A DNA stretch of 64,000 nt, from NCBI RefSeq assembly GCF_039555335.1, contig NC_092646.1:27209780-27273779 (forward strand), read 5' to 3'. The notes under the pieces were generated by a model that searched no databases, was not told the DNA's origin, and saw only the letters and a program-made list of their open reading frames with translations. This document shows positions 44,201-58,000 of the stretch, piece by piece (within the stretch, counting starts at the first letter, position 1; the number at the start of each line of letters is the position of its first letter). A program made the position numbers and the translations under genes. Source of the stretch: Amphiura filiformis. Its lineage: Eukaryota > Echinodermata > Ophiuroidea > Amphilepidida > Amphiuridae.

Positions 44201-47200
44201 TTGGATTAAAATTCGTTAAATCACGTTAAAATATGGTTTCTGGTCTAGATGCGCTCTGCAGGGACTCACGAGGGTTCAGAGGTCAAGTCCGCCCCTTAGA
44301 TGTCAGCAGAATGGCGCAAATTTTGAATATGTTATAGAGTAAACTATAAGGTAAAAATATAGATGGGAGGGAAAATCAACGGAAGTACAAAAGAAATCAA
44401 AATGAAGGGACCATCTTGGATTAAAATTCGTTGAATTATGATTTCTGGTCTATACGTGCTCTGTATGGACACAGGAGGGTTCAGAGGTCAAATCCGCCCC
44501 TTAGATGTCAGCAGAATGGCCCAAATTTTGGGTATGTTATAGAGTAAAGTATAAGGTAAAAATATAGATAGGAAGGAAAATCAACGGAAGTAGCAAAGAA
44601 ATCAAAATGAAGGGACCATCTTGGATTAAAATTCGTTAAATCACGTTAAAATATGGTTTCTGGTCTAGATGCGCTCTGCAGGGACTCACGAGGGTTCAGA
44701 GGTCATGTCCGCCCCTTAGATGTCAGCAGAATGGCCCAAATTTTGAATATGTTATAGAGTAAACTATAAGGTAAAAATATAGATGGAAGGGAAAATCAAC
44801 GGAGTACAAAAGAAATCAAAATGAAGGGACCATCTTGGATTAAAATTCGTTGAATTATGATTTCTGGTCTATACGTGCTCTGTATGGACACAGGAGGGTT
44901 CAGAGGTCAAATCCGCCCCTTAGATGTCAGCAGAATGGCCCAAATTTTGGGTTTGTTATAGAGTAAAGTATAAGGTAAAAATATAGATAGGAAGGAAAAT
45001 CAACGGAAGTAGCAAAGAAATCAAAATGAAGGGACCATCTTGGATTAAAATTCGTTAAATCACGTTAAAATATGGTTTCTGGTCTAGATGCGCTCTGCAG
45101 GGACTCACGAGGGTTCAGAGGTCAAGTCCGCCCCTTAGATGTCAGCAGAATGGCCCAAATTTTGAATATGTTATAGAGTAAACTATAAGGTAAAAATATA
45201 GATGAGAGGGAAAATCAACGGAAGTAAAAAAAAAATCACAATGAAGGGACCATCTTGGATTAAAATTCGTTGAATTATGATTTCTGGTCTATACGTGCTC
45301 TGTATGGACACAGGAGGGTTCAGAGGTCAAATCCACCCCTTAGATGTCAGCAGAATGGCCCAAATTTTGGGTATGTTATAGAGTAAAGTATAAGGTAAAA
45401 ATATAGATAGGAAGAAAAATCAACGGAAGTAGCAAAGAAATCAAAATGAAGGGACCATCTTGGATTAAAATTCGTTAAATCACGTTTATATGGTTTCTGG
45501 TCTAGATGCGCTCTGCAGGGACTCACGAGGGTTCAGGGGTCAAGTCCGCCCCTTAGATGTCAGCAGAATGGCCCAAATTTTGAATATGTTATAGAGTAAA
45601 CTATAAGGTAAAAATATAGATGGGAGGGAAAATCAACGGAAGTACAAAAGAAATCAAAATGAAGGGACCATCTTGGATTAAAATTCGTTGATTTATGATT
45701 TCTGGTCTATACGTGCTCTGTATGGACACAGGAGGGTACAGAGGTCAAATCCGCCCCTTAGATGTCAGCGGAATGGCCCAAATTTTGGGTATGTTATAGA
45801 GTAAAGTATAAGGTAAAAATATAGATAGGAAGGAAAATCAACGGAAGAAGCAAAGAAATCAAAATGAAGGGACCATCTTGGATTAAAATTCGTTAAATCA
45901 CGTTAAAATATGGTTTCTGGTCTAGATGCGCTCTGCAGGGACTCACGAGGGTTCAGAGGTCTAGTCCGCCCCTTAGATGTCAGCAGAATGGCCCAAATTT
46001 TGAATATGTTATAGAGTAAACTATAAGGTAAAAATATAGATGGGAGGGAAAATCAACGGAAGTACAAAAGAAATCAAAATGAAGGGACCATCTTGGATTA
46101 AAATTCGTTGAATTATGATTTCTGGTCTATACGTGCTCTGTATGGACACAGGAGGGTTCAGAGGTCAAATCCGCCCCTTAGATGTCAGCAGAATGGCCCA
46201 AATTTTGGGTATGTTATAGAGTAAAGTATAAGGTAAAAATATAGATAGGAAGGAAAATCAACGGAAGTAGCAAAGAAATCAAAATGAAGGGACCATCTTG
46301 GATTAAAATTCGTTAAATCACGTTAAAATATGGTTTCTGGTCTAGATGCGCTCTGCAGGGACTCACGAGGGTTCAGAGGTCAAGTCCGCCCCTTAGATGT
46401 CAGCAGAATGGCGCAAATTTTGAATATGTTATAGAGTAAACTATAAGGTAAAAATATAGATGGGAGGGAAAATCAACGGAAGTACAAAGAAATCAAAATG
46501 AAGGGACCATCTTGGATTAAAATTCGTTGAATTATGATTTCTGGTCTATACGTGCTCTGTATGGACACAGGAGGGTACAGAGGTCAAATCCGCCCCTTAG
46601 ATGTCAGCAGAATGGCCCAAATTTAGGTATGTTATAGAGTAAAGTATAAGGTAAAAATATAGATAGAAAGGAAAATCAACGGAAGTAGCAAAGAAATCAA
46701 AATGAAGGGACCATCTTGGATTAAAATTCGTTAAATCACGTTAAAATATGGTTTCTGGTCTAGATGCGCTCTGCAGGGACTCACGAGGGTTCAGAGGTCA
46801 AGTCCGCCCCTTAGATGTCAGCAGAATGGCCCAAATTTTGAATATGTTATAGAGTAAACTATAAGGTAAAAATATAGATGGAAGGGAAAATCAACGGAGT
46901 ACAAAAGAAATCAAAATGAAGGGACCATCTTGGATTAAAATTCGTTGAATTATGATTTCTGGTCTATACGTGCTCTGTATGGACACAGGAGGGTTCAGAG
47001 GTCAAATCCGCCCCTTAGATGTCAGCAGAATGGCCCAAATTTTGGGTTTGTTATAGAGTAAAGTATAAGGTAAAAATATAGATAGGAAGGAAAATCAACG
47101 GAAGTAGCAAAGAAATCAAAATGAAGGGACCATCTTGGATTAAAATTCGTTAAATCACGTTAAAATATGGTTTCTGGTCTAGATGCGCTCTGAAGGGACT

Positions 47201-47579
47201 CACGAGGGTTCAGAGGTCAAGTCCGCCCCTTAAATGTCAGCAGAATGGCCCAAATTTTGAATATGTTATAGAGTAAACTATAAGGTAAAAATATAGAAGA
47301 GAGGGAAAATCAACGGAAGTACAAAAGAAATCAAAATGAAGGGACCATCTTGGATTAAAATTCGTTGAATTATGATTTCTGGTCTATACGTGCTCTGTAT
47401 GGACACAGGAGGGTTCAGAGGTCAAATCCACCCCTTAGATGTCAGCAGAATGGCCCAAATTTTGGGTATGTTATAGAGTAAAGTATAAGGTAAAAATATA
47501 GATAGGAAGAAAAATCAACGGAAGTAGCAAAGAAATCAAAATGAAGGGACCATCTTGGATTAAAATTCGTTAAATCACG
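41288..47579 (+). repeat. ~2.1-kb higher-order repeat, three consecutive copies
   Basis: Rare variants recur with the same spacing: CACGTTTATATGG at about 41288, 43384, 45484 and 47579 (2096, 2100, 2095 bp), and TTTTGGGTTTG at about 42849, 44949 and 47044 (2100, 2095 bp). Five A-B dimers make one unit. Confidence 0.85.
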
Positions 47580-50500
47580 TTTATATGGTTTCTGGTCTAG
47601 ATGCGCTCTGCAGGGACTCACGAGGGTTCAGGGTAAAGTCCGCCCCTTAGATGTCAGCAGAATGGCCCAAATTTTGAATATGTTATAGAGTAAACTATAA
47701 GGTAAAAATATAGATGGGAGGGAAAATCAACGGAAGTACAAAAGAAATCAAAATGAAGGGACCATCTTGGATTAAAATTCGTTGATTTATGATTTCTGGT
47801 CTATACGTGCTCTGTATGGACACAGGAGGGTACAGAGGTCAAATCCGCCCCTTAGATGTCAGCGGAATGGCCCAAATTTTGGGTATGTTATAGAGTAAAG
47901 TATAAGGTAAAAATATAGATAGGAAGGAAAATCAACGGAAGAAGCAAAGAAATCAAAATGAAGGGACCATCTTGGATTAAAATTCGTTGAATTATGATTT
48001 CTGGTCTATACGTGCTCTGTATGGACACAGGAGGGTTCAGAGGTCAAATCCGCCCTTAGATGTCAGCAGAATGGCCCAAATTTTGGGTATGTTATAGAGT
48101 AAAGTATAAGGTAAAAATATAGATAGGAAGGAAAATCAACGGAAGTAGCAAAGAAATCAAAATGAAGGGACCATCTTGGATTAAAATTCGTTAAATCACG
48201 TTAAAATATGGTTTCTGGTCTAGATGCGCTCTGCAGGGACTCACGAGGGTTCAGAGGTCAAGTCCGCCCCTTAGATGTCAGCAGAATGGCCCAAATTTTG
48301 AATATGTTATAGAGTAAACTATAAGGTAAAAATATAGATGGGAGGGAAAATCAACGGAAGTACAAAAGAAATCAAAATGAAGGGACCATCTTGGATTAAA
48401 ATTCGTTGAATTATAATTTCTGGTCTATACGTGCTCTGTATGGACACAGGAGGGTTCAGAGGTCAAATCCGCCCCTTAGATGTCAGCAGAATGGCCCAAA
48501 TTTTGGGTATGTTATAGAGTAAAGTATAAGGTAAAAATATAGATAGGAAGGAAAATCAACGGAAGTAGCAAAGAAATCAAAATGAAGGACCATCTTGGAT
48601 TAAAATTCGTTAAATCACGTTAAAATATGGTTTCTGGTCTAGATGCGCTCTGCAGGGACTCACGAGGGTTCAGAGGTCAAGTCCGCCCCTTAGATGTCAG
48701 CAGAATGGCCCAAATTTTGAATATGTTATAGAGTAAACTATAAGGTAAAAATATAGATGGTAGGGAAAATCAACGGAAGTACAAAAGAAATCAAAATGAA
48801 GGGACCATCTTGGATTAAAATTCGTTGAATTATGATTTCTGGTCTATACGTGCTCTGTATGGACACAGGAGGGTTCAGAGGTCAAATCCGCCCCTTAGAT
48901 GTCAGCAGAATGGCCCAAATTTTGGGTATTATATAAAGTAAAGTATAAGGTAAAAATATAGATAGGAAGGAAAATCAACGGAAGTAGCAAAGAAATCAAA
49001 ATGAAGGGACCATCTTGGATTAAAATTCGTTAAATCACGTTAAAATATGGTGTCTGGTCTAGATGCGCTCTGCAGGGACTCACGAGGGTTCAGAGGTCAA
49101 GTCCGCCCCTTAGATGTCAGCAGAATGGCCCAAATTTTGAATATGTTATAGAGTAAACTATAAGGTAAAAATATAGATGAGAGGGAAAATCAACGGAAGT
49201 ACAAAAGAAATCAAAATGAAGGGACCATCTTGGATTAAAATTCGTTGAATTATGATTTCTGGTCTATACGTGCTCTGTATGGACACAGGAGGGTTCAGAG
49301 GTCAAATCCGCCCCTTAGATGTCAGCAGAATGGCCCAAATTTTGGGTATGTTATAGAGTAAAGTACAAGGTAAAAATATAGATAGGAAGGAAAATCAACG
49401 GAAGTAGCAAAGAAATCAAAATGAAGGGACCATCTTGGATTAAAATTCGTTAAATCACGTTAAAATATGGTTTCTGGTCTAGATGCGCTCTGCAGGGACT
49501 CACAAGGGTTCAGAGGTCAAGTCCGCCCCTTAGATGTCAGCAGAATGGCCCAAATTTTGAATATGTTATAGAGTAAAGTATAAGGTAAAAATATAGATGG
49601 GAGGAAAATCAACGGAAGTAGCAAAGAAATCAAAATGAAGGGACCATCTTGGAATAAAATTCGTTAAATCACGTTAAAATATGGTTTCTGGTCTAGATGC
49701 GCTCTTCAGGGACTCACGAGGGTTCAGAGGTCAAGTCCGCCCCTTAGATGTCAGCAGAATGGCCCAAATTTTGGGTATGTTATAGAGTAAAGTACAAAGG
49801 TAAAAATATAGATAAGAAGGAAAATCAACGGAAGTAGCAAAGAAATCAAAATGAAGGGACCATCTTGGATTAAAATTCGTTAAATCACGTTAAAATATGG
49901 TTTCTGGTCTAGATGCGCTCTGCAGGGACTCACAAGGGTTCAGAGGTCAAGTCCGCCCCTTAGATGTCAGCAGAATGGCCCAAATTTTGAATATGTTATA
50001 GAGTAAACTATAAGGTAAAAATATAGAGGGAGGAAAATCAACGGAAGTACAAAAGAAATCAAAATGAAGGGACCATCTTGGATTAAAATTCGTTGAATTA
50101 TGATTGCTGGTCTATACGTGCTCTGTATGGACACAGGAGGGTTCAGAGGTCAAATCCGCCCCTTAGATGTCAGCAGAATGGCCCAAATTTGGGTATGTTA
50201 CAGAGTAAAGTATAAGGTAAAAATATAGATAGGAAGGAAAATTAACGGAAGTGGCAAAGAAATCAAAATGAAGGGACCATCTTGGATTAAAATTCGTTAA
50301 ATCACGTTAAAATATGGTTTCTGGTCTAGATGCGCTCTTCAGGGACTCACGAGGGTTCAGAGGTCAAGTCCGTCCCTTAGATGTCAGCATAATGGCCCAA
50401 ATTTTGAATATGTTATAGAGTAAACTATAAGGTAAAAATATAGATGGGAGGGAAATCAACGGAAGTACAAAAGAAATCAAAATGAAGGGACCATCTTGGA

Positions 50501-53500
50501 TTAAAATTCGTTGAATTATGATTTTTGGTCTATACGTGCTCTGTATGGACACAGGAGGGTTCAGAGGTCAAATCCGCCCCTTAGATGTCAGCAGAATGGC
50601 CCAAATTTGGGTATGTTATAGAGTAAAGTATAAGGTAAAAATATAGATAGGAAGGAAAATCAACGGAAGTAGCAAAGAAATCAAAATGAAGGGACCATCT
50701 TGGATTAAAATTCGTTAAATCACGTTAAAATATGGTGTCTGGTCTAGATGCGCTCTGCAGGGACTCACGAGGGTTCAGAGGTCAAGTCCGCCCTTAGATG
50801 TCAGCAGAATGGCCCAAATTTTGAATATGTTATAGAGTAAACTATAAGGTAAAAATATAGATGGGAGGGAAAATCAACGGAAGTAGCAAAGAAATCAAAA
50901 TGAAGGGACCATCTTGGATTAAAATTCGTTGAATTATGATTTCTGGTCTATACGTGCTCTGTATGGACACAGGAGGGTTCAGAGGTCAAATCCGCCCCTT
51001 AGATGTCAGCAGAATGGCCCAAATTTGGGGTATGTTATAGAGTAAAGTACAAGGTAAAAATATAGATAGGAAGGAAAATCAACGGAAGTAGCAAAGAAAT
51101 CAAAATGAAGGGACCATCTTGGATTAAAATTCGTTAAATCACGTTAAAATATGGTTTCTGGTCTAGATGCGCTCTGCAGGGACTCACAAGGGTTCAGAGG
51201 TCAAGTCCGCCCCTTAGATGTCAGCAGAATGGCCCAAATTTTGAATATGTTATAGAGTAAAGTATAAGGTAAAAATATAGATGGGAGGGAAAATCAACGG
51301 AAGTAGCAAAGAAATCAAAATGAAGGGACCATCTTGGAATAAAATTCGTTAAATCATGTTAAAATATGGTTTCTGGTCTAGATGCGCTCTTCAGGGACTC
51401 ACGAGGGTTCAGAGGTCAAGTCCGCCCCTTAGATGTCAGCAGAATGGCCCAAATTTTGGGTATGTTATAGAGTAAAGTACAAGGTAAAAATATAGATAGG
51501 AAGGAAAATCAACGGAAGTAAAATCAACGGAAGTAGCAAAGAAATCAAAATGAAGGACCATCTTGGATTAAAATTCGTTAAATCACGTTAAAATATGGTT
51601 TCTGGTCTAGATGCGCTCTGCAGGGACTCACAAGGGTTCAGAGGTCAAGTCCGCCCCTTAGATGTCAGCAGAATGGCCCAAATTTTGAATATGTTATAGA
51701 GTAAACTATAAGGTAAAAATATAGATGGGAGGGAAAATCAACGGAAGTACAAAAGAAATCAAAATGAAGGGACCATCTTGGATTAAAATTCGTTGAATTA
51801 TGATTTTTGGTCTATACGTGCTCTGTATGGACACAGGAGGGTTCAGAGGTCAAATCCGCCCTTAGATGTCAGCAGAATGGGCCCAAATTTGGGTATGTTA
51901 TAGAGTAAAGTATAAGGTAAAAATATAGATAGGAAGGAAAATCAACGGAAGTAGCAAAGAAATCAAAATGAAGGGACCATCTTGGATTAAAATTCGTTAA
52001 ATCACGTTAAAATATGGTTTCTGGTCTAGATGCGCTCTTCAGGGACTCACGAGGGTTCAGAGGTCAAGTCCGCCCCTTAGATGTCAGCAGAATGGCCCAA
52101 ATTTTGAATATGTTATAGAGTAAACTATAAGGTAAAAATATAGATGGGAGGGAAAATCAACGGAAGTACAAAAGAAATCAAAATGAAGGGACCATCTTGG
52201 ATTAAAATTCGTTGAATTATGATTTCTGGTCTATACGTGCTCTGTATGGACACAGGAGGGTTCAGAGGTCAAGTCCGCCCCTTAGATGTTAGCAGAATGG
52301 CCCAAATTTTGGATATGTTATAGAGTAAAGTATAAGGTAAAAATATAGATAGGAAGGAAAATCAACGGAAGTAGCAAAGAAATCAAAATGAAGGACCATC
52401 TTGGATTAAAATTCGTTAAATCACGTTAAAATATGGTTTCTGGTCTAGATGCGCTCTGCAGGGACTCACGAGGGTTCAGAGGTCAAGTCCGCCCCTTAGA
52501 TGTCAGCAGAATGGCCCAAATTTTGAATATGTTATAGAGTAAACTATAAGGAAAAAATATAGATGGGAGAGAAAAACAACGGAAAAAAAAAAAAAATCAA
52601 AATGAAGGGACCAGCTTGGATTAAAATTCGTTGAATTATGATTTCTGGTCTATACGTGCTCTGTATGGACACAGGAGGGTTCAGAGGTCAAATCCGCCCC
52701 TTAGATGTCAGCAGAATGGCCCAAATTTTGGGTATGTTATAGAGTAAAGTATAAGGTAAAAATATAGATAGGAAGGAAAATCAACGGAAGTAGCAAAGAA
52801 ATCAAAATGAAGGACCATCTTGGATTAAAATTCGTTAAATCACATTAAAATATGGTTTCTGGTCTAGATGCGCTCTGCAGGGACTCACGAGGGTTCAGAG
52901 GTCAAGTCCGCACCTTAGATGTCAGCAGAATGGCCCAAATTTTGAATATGTTATAGAGTAAACTATAAGGTAAATATATAGATGGGAGGAAAAATCAACG
53001 GAAGTACAAAAGAAATCAAAATGAAGGGACCATCTTGGATTAAAATTCGTTGAATTATGATTTCTGGTCTATACGTGCTCTGTATGGACACAGGAGGGTA
53101 CAGAGGTCAAATCCGCCCCTTAGATGTCAGCGGAATGGCCCAAATTTTGGGTATGTTATAGAGTAAAGTATAAGGTAAAAATATAGATAGGAAGGAAAAT
53201 CAACGGAAGTAGCAAAGAAATCAAAATGAAGGGACCATCTTGGATTAAAATTCGTTAAATCACGTTAAAATATGGTTTCTGGTCTAGATGCGCTCTTCAG
53301 GGACTCACGAGGGTTCAGAGGTCAAGTCCGCCCCTTAGATGTCAGCAGAATGGCCCAAATTTTGAATATGTTATAGAGTAAACTATAAGGTAAAAATATA
53401 GATGGGAGGGAAAATCAACGGAAGTACAAAAGAAATCAAAATGAAGGGACCATCTTGGATTAAAATTCGTTGAATTATGATTTCTGGTCTATACGTGCTC

Positions 53501-55099
53501 TGTATGGACACAGGAGGGTTCAGAGGTCAAATCCGCCCTTAGATGTCAGCAGAATGGCCCAAATTTTGGGTATGTTATAGAGTAAAGTATACGGTAAAAA
53601 TATAGATAGGAAGGAAAATCAACGGAAGTAGCAAAGAAATCAAAATGAAGGGACAATCTTGGATTAAAATTCGTTAAATCACGTTAAAATATGGTTTCTG
53701 GTCTAGATGCGCTCTGCAGGGACTCACGAGGGTTCAGAGGTCAAGTCCGCCCCTTAGATGTCAGCAGAATGGCCCAAATTTTGAATATGTTATAGAGTAA
53801 ACTATAAGGTAAAAATATAGATGGGAGGGAAAATCAACGGAAGTACAAAACAAATCAAAATGAAGGGACCATCTTGGATTAAAATTCGTTGAATTATGAT
53901 TTCTGGTCTATACGTGCTCTGTATGGACACAGGAGGGTTCAGAGGTCAAATCCGCCCCTTAGATGTCAGCAGAATGGCCCAAATTTTGGGTATAGAGTAA
54001 AGTATAAGGTAAAAATATAGATAGGAAGGAAAATCAACGGAAGTAGCAAAGAAATCAAAATGAAGGGACCATCTTGGATTAAAATTCGTTAAATCACATT
54101 AAAATATGGTTTCTGGTCTAGATGCGCTCTGCAGGGACTCACGAGGGTTCAGAGGTCAAGTCCGCACCTTAGATGTCAGCAGAATGGCCCAAATTTTGAA
54201 TATGTTATAGAGTAAACTATAAGGTAAATATATAGATGAGAGGAAAAATCAACGGAAATACAAAAGAAATCAAAATGAAGGGACCATCTTGGATTAAAAT
54301 ACGGTAAATCGTTGAATTATGGTTTCTGGTCTATACGTGCTCTGTATGGACACAGGAGGGTACAGAGGTCAAATCCGCCCCTTAGATGTCAGCGGAATGG
54401 CCCAAATTTTGGGTATGTTATATAGTAAAGTATAAGGTAAAAATATAGATAGGAAGGAAAATCACCGGAAGTAGCAAAGAAATCAAAATGAAGGGACCAT
54501 CTTGGATTAAAATTCGTTAAATCACGTTAAAATATGGTTTCTGGTCTAGATGCGCTCTTCAGGGACTCACGAGGGTTCAGAGGTCAAGTCCGCCCCTTAG
54601 ATGTCAGCAGAATGGCCCAAATTTTGAATATGTTATAGAGTAAACTATAAGGTAAAAATATAGATGGGAGGAAAAATCAACGGAAGTACAAAAGAAATCA
54701 AAATGAAGGACCATCTTGGATTAAAATTCGTTGAATTATGATTTTTGGTCTATACGTGCTCTGTATGGACACAGGAGGGTTCAGAGGTCAAATCCGCCCC
54801 TTAGATGTCAGCAGAATGGACCAAATTTGGGTATGTTATAGAGTTAAGTATAAGGTAAAAATATAGATAGGAAGGAAAATCAACGGAAGTAGCAAAGAAA
54901 TCAAAATGAAGGGACCATCTTGGATTAAAATTCGTTAAATCACGTTAAAATATGGTTTCTGGTCTAGATGCGCTCTTCAGGGACTCACGAGGGTTCAGAG
55001 GTCAAGTCCGCCCCTTAGATGTCAGCAGAATGGCCCAAATTTTGAATATGTTATAGAGTAAACTATAAGGTAAAAATATAGATGGGAGGGAAAATCAAC

Positions 55100-58000
55100 G
55101 GAAGTACAAAAGAAATCAAAATGAAGGGACCATCTTGGATTAAAATTCGTTGAATTATGATTTTTGGTCTATACGTGCTCTGTATGGACACAGGAGGGTT
55201 CAGAGGTCAAATCCGCCCCTTAGATGTCAGCAGAATGGCCCAAATTTGGGTATGTTATAGAGTAAAGTATAAGGTAAAAATATAGATAGGAAGGAAAATC
55301 AACGGAAGTAGCAAAGAAATCAAAATGAAGGGACCATCTTGGATTAAAATTCGTTAAATCACGTTCAAATATGGTTTCTGGTCTAGATGCGCTCTTCAGG
55401 GACTCACGAGGGTTCAGAGGTCAAGTCCGCCCCTTAGATGTCAGCAGAATGGCCCAAATTTTGAATATGTTATAGAGTAAACTATAAGGTAAATATATAG
55501 ATGGGAGGAAAAATCAACGGAAGTACAAAAGAAATCAAAATGAAGGGACCATCTTGGATTAAAATTCGTTGAATTATGATTTCTGGTCTATACGTGCTCT
55601 GTATGGACACAGGAGGGTACAGAGGTCAAATCCGCCCCTTAGATGTCAGCGGAATGGCCCAAATTTTGGGTATGTTATAGAGTAAAGTATAAGGTAAAAA
55701 TATAGATAGGAAGGAAAATCAACGGAAGTAGCAAAGAAATCAAAATGAAGGGACCATCTTGGATTAAAATTCGTTAAATCACGTTAAAATATGGTTTCTG
55801 GTCTAGATGCGCTCTTCAGGGACTCACGAGGGTTCAGAGGTCAAGTCCGCCCCTTAGATGTCAGCAGAATGGCCCAAATTTTGAATATGTTATAGAGTAA
55901 ACTATAAGGTAAAAATATAGATGGGAGGGAAAATCAACGGAAGTACAAAAGAAATCAAAATGAAGGGACCATCTTGGATTAAAATTCGTTGAATTATGAT
56001 TTCTGGTCTATACGTGCTCTGTATGGACACAGGAGGGTTCAGAGGTCAAATCCGCCCCTTAGATGTCAGCAGAATGGCCCAAATTTTGGGTATGTTATAG
56101 AGTTAAGTATACGGTAAAAATATAGATAGGAAGGAAAATCAACGGAAGTAGCAAAGAAATCAAAATGAAGGGACAATCTTGGATTAAAATTCGTTAAATC
56201 ACGTTAAAATATGGTTTCTGGTCTAGATGCGCTCTGCAGGGACTCACGAGGGTTCAGAGGTCAAGTCCGCACCTTAGATGTCAGCAGAATGGCCCAAATT
56301 TTGAATATGTTATAGAGTAAACTATAAGGTAAATATATAGATGAGAGGAAAAATCAACGGAAGTACAAAAGAAATCAAAATGAAGGGACCATCTTGGATT
56401 AAAATTCGTTGAATTATGATTTCTGGTCTATACGTGCTCTGTATGGACACAGGAGGGTACAGAGGTCAAATCCGCCCCTTAGATGTCAGCGGAATGGCCC
56501 AAATTTTGGGTATGTTATATAGTAAAGTATAAGGTAAAAATATAGATAGGAAGGAAAATCACCGGAAGTAGCAAAGAAATCAAAATGAAGGGACCATCTT
56601 GGATTAAAATTCGTTAAATCACGTTAAAATATGGTTTCTGGTCTAGATGCGCTCTTCAGGGACTCACGAGGGTTCAGAGGTCAAGTCCGCCCCTTAGATG
56701 TCAGCAGAATGGCCCAAATTTTGAATATGTTATAGAGTAAACTATAAGGTAAAAAAAAAGATGGGAGAGAAAAAAAACGGAAGTACCAAAGAAATCAAAA
56801 TGAAGGGACCATCTTGGATTAAAATTCGTTGAATTATGATTTTTGGTCTATACGTGCTCTGTATGGACACAGGAGGGTTCAGAGGTCAAATCCGCCCCTT
56901 AGATGTCAGCAGAATGGCCCAAATTTGGGTATGTTATAGAGTAAAGTATAAGGTAAAAATATAGATAGGAAGGAAAATCAACGGAAGTAGCAAAGAAATC
57001 AAAATGAAGGGACCATCTTGGATTAAAATTCGTTAAATCACGTTAAAATATGGTTTCTGGTCTAGATGCGCTCTTCAGGGACTCACGAGGGTTCAGAGGT
57101 CAAGTCCGCCCCTTAGATGTCAGCAGAATGGCCCAAATTTTGAATATGTTATAGAGTAAACTATAAGGTAAAAAATATAGATGGGAGGGAAAATCAACGG
57201 AAGTACAAAAGAAATCAATATGATGGGACCATGTTGGATTAAAATTCGTAGAATTATGATTTCTGGTCTATACGTGCTCTGTATGGACACAGGAGGGTTC
57301 AGAGGTCAAATCCGCCCCTTAGATGTCAGCAGAATGGCCCAAATTTTGGGTATGTTATAGAGTAAAGTATACGGTAAAAATATAGATAGGAAGGAAAATC
57401 AACGGAAGTAGCAAAGAAATCAAAATGAAGGGACCATCTTGGATTAAAATTCGTTAAATCACGTTAAAATATGGTTTCTGGTCTAGATGCGCTCTGCAGG
57501 GACTCACGAGGGTTCAGAGGTCAAGTCCGCCCCTTAGATGTCAGCAGAATGGCCCAAATTTTGAATATGTTATAGAGTAAACTATAAGGTAAAAATATAG
57601 ATGGGAGGGAAAATCAACGGAAGTACAAAAGAAATCAAAATGAAGGGACCAGCTTGGATTAAAATTCGTTGAATTATGATTTCTGGTCTATACGTGCTCT
57701 GTATGGACACAGGAGGGTTCAGAGGTCAAATCCGCCCCTTAGATGTCAGCAGAATGGCCCAAATTTTGGGTATGTTATAGAGTAAAGTATAAGGTAAAAA
57801 TATAGATAGGAAGGAAAATCAACGGAAGTAGCAAAGAAATCAAAATGAAGGGACCATCTTGGATTAAAATTCGTTAAATCACATTAAAATATGGTTTCTG
57901 GTCTAGATGCGCTCTGCAGGGACTCACGAGGGTTCAGAGGTCAAGTCCGCACCTTAGATGTCAGCAGAATGGCCCAAATTTTGAATATGTTATAGAGTAA

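Noticed and set aside
50364..50552. Conserved 62-64-codon minus-strand frames in the satellite (also 59193-59387)
   Set aside because: They are the same monomer-derived shadow. Most monomers break the frame, so there is no selection for coding.
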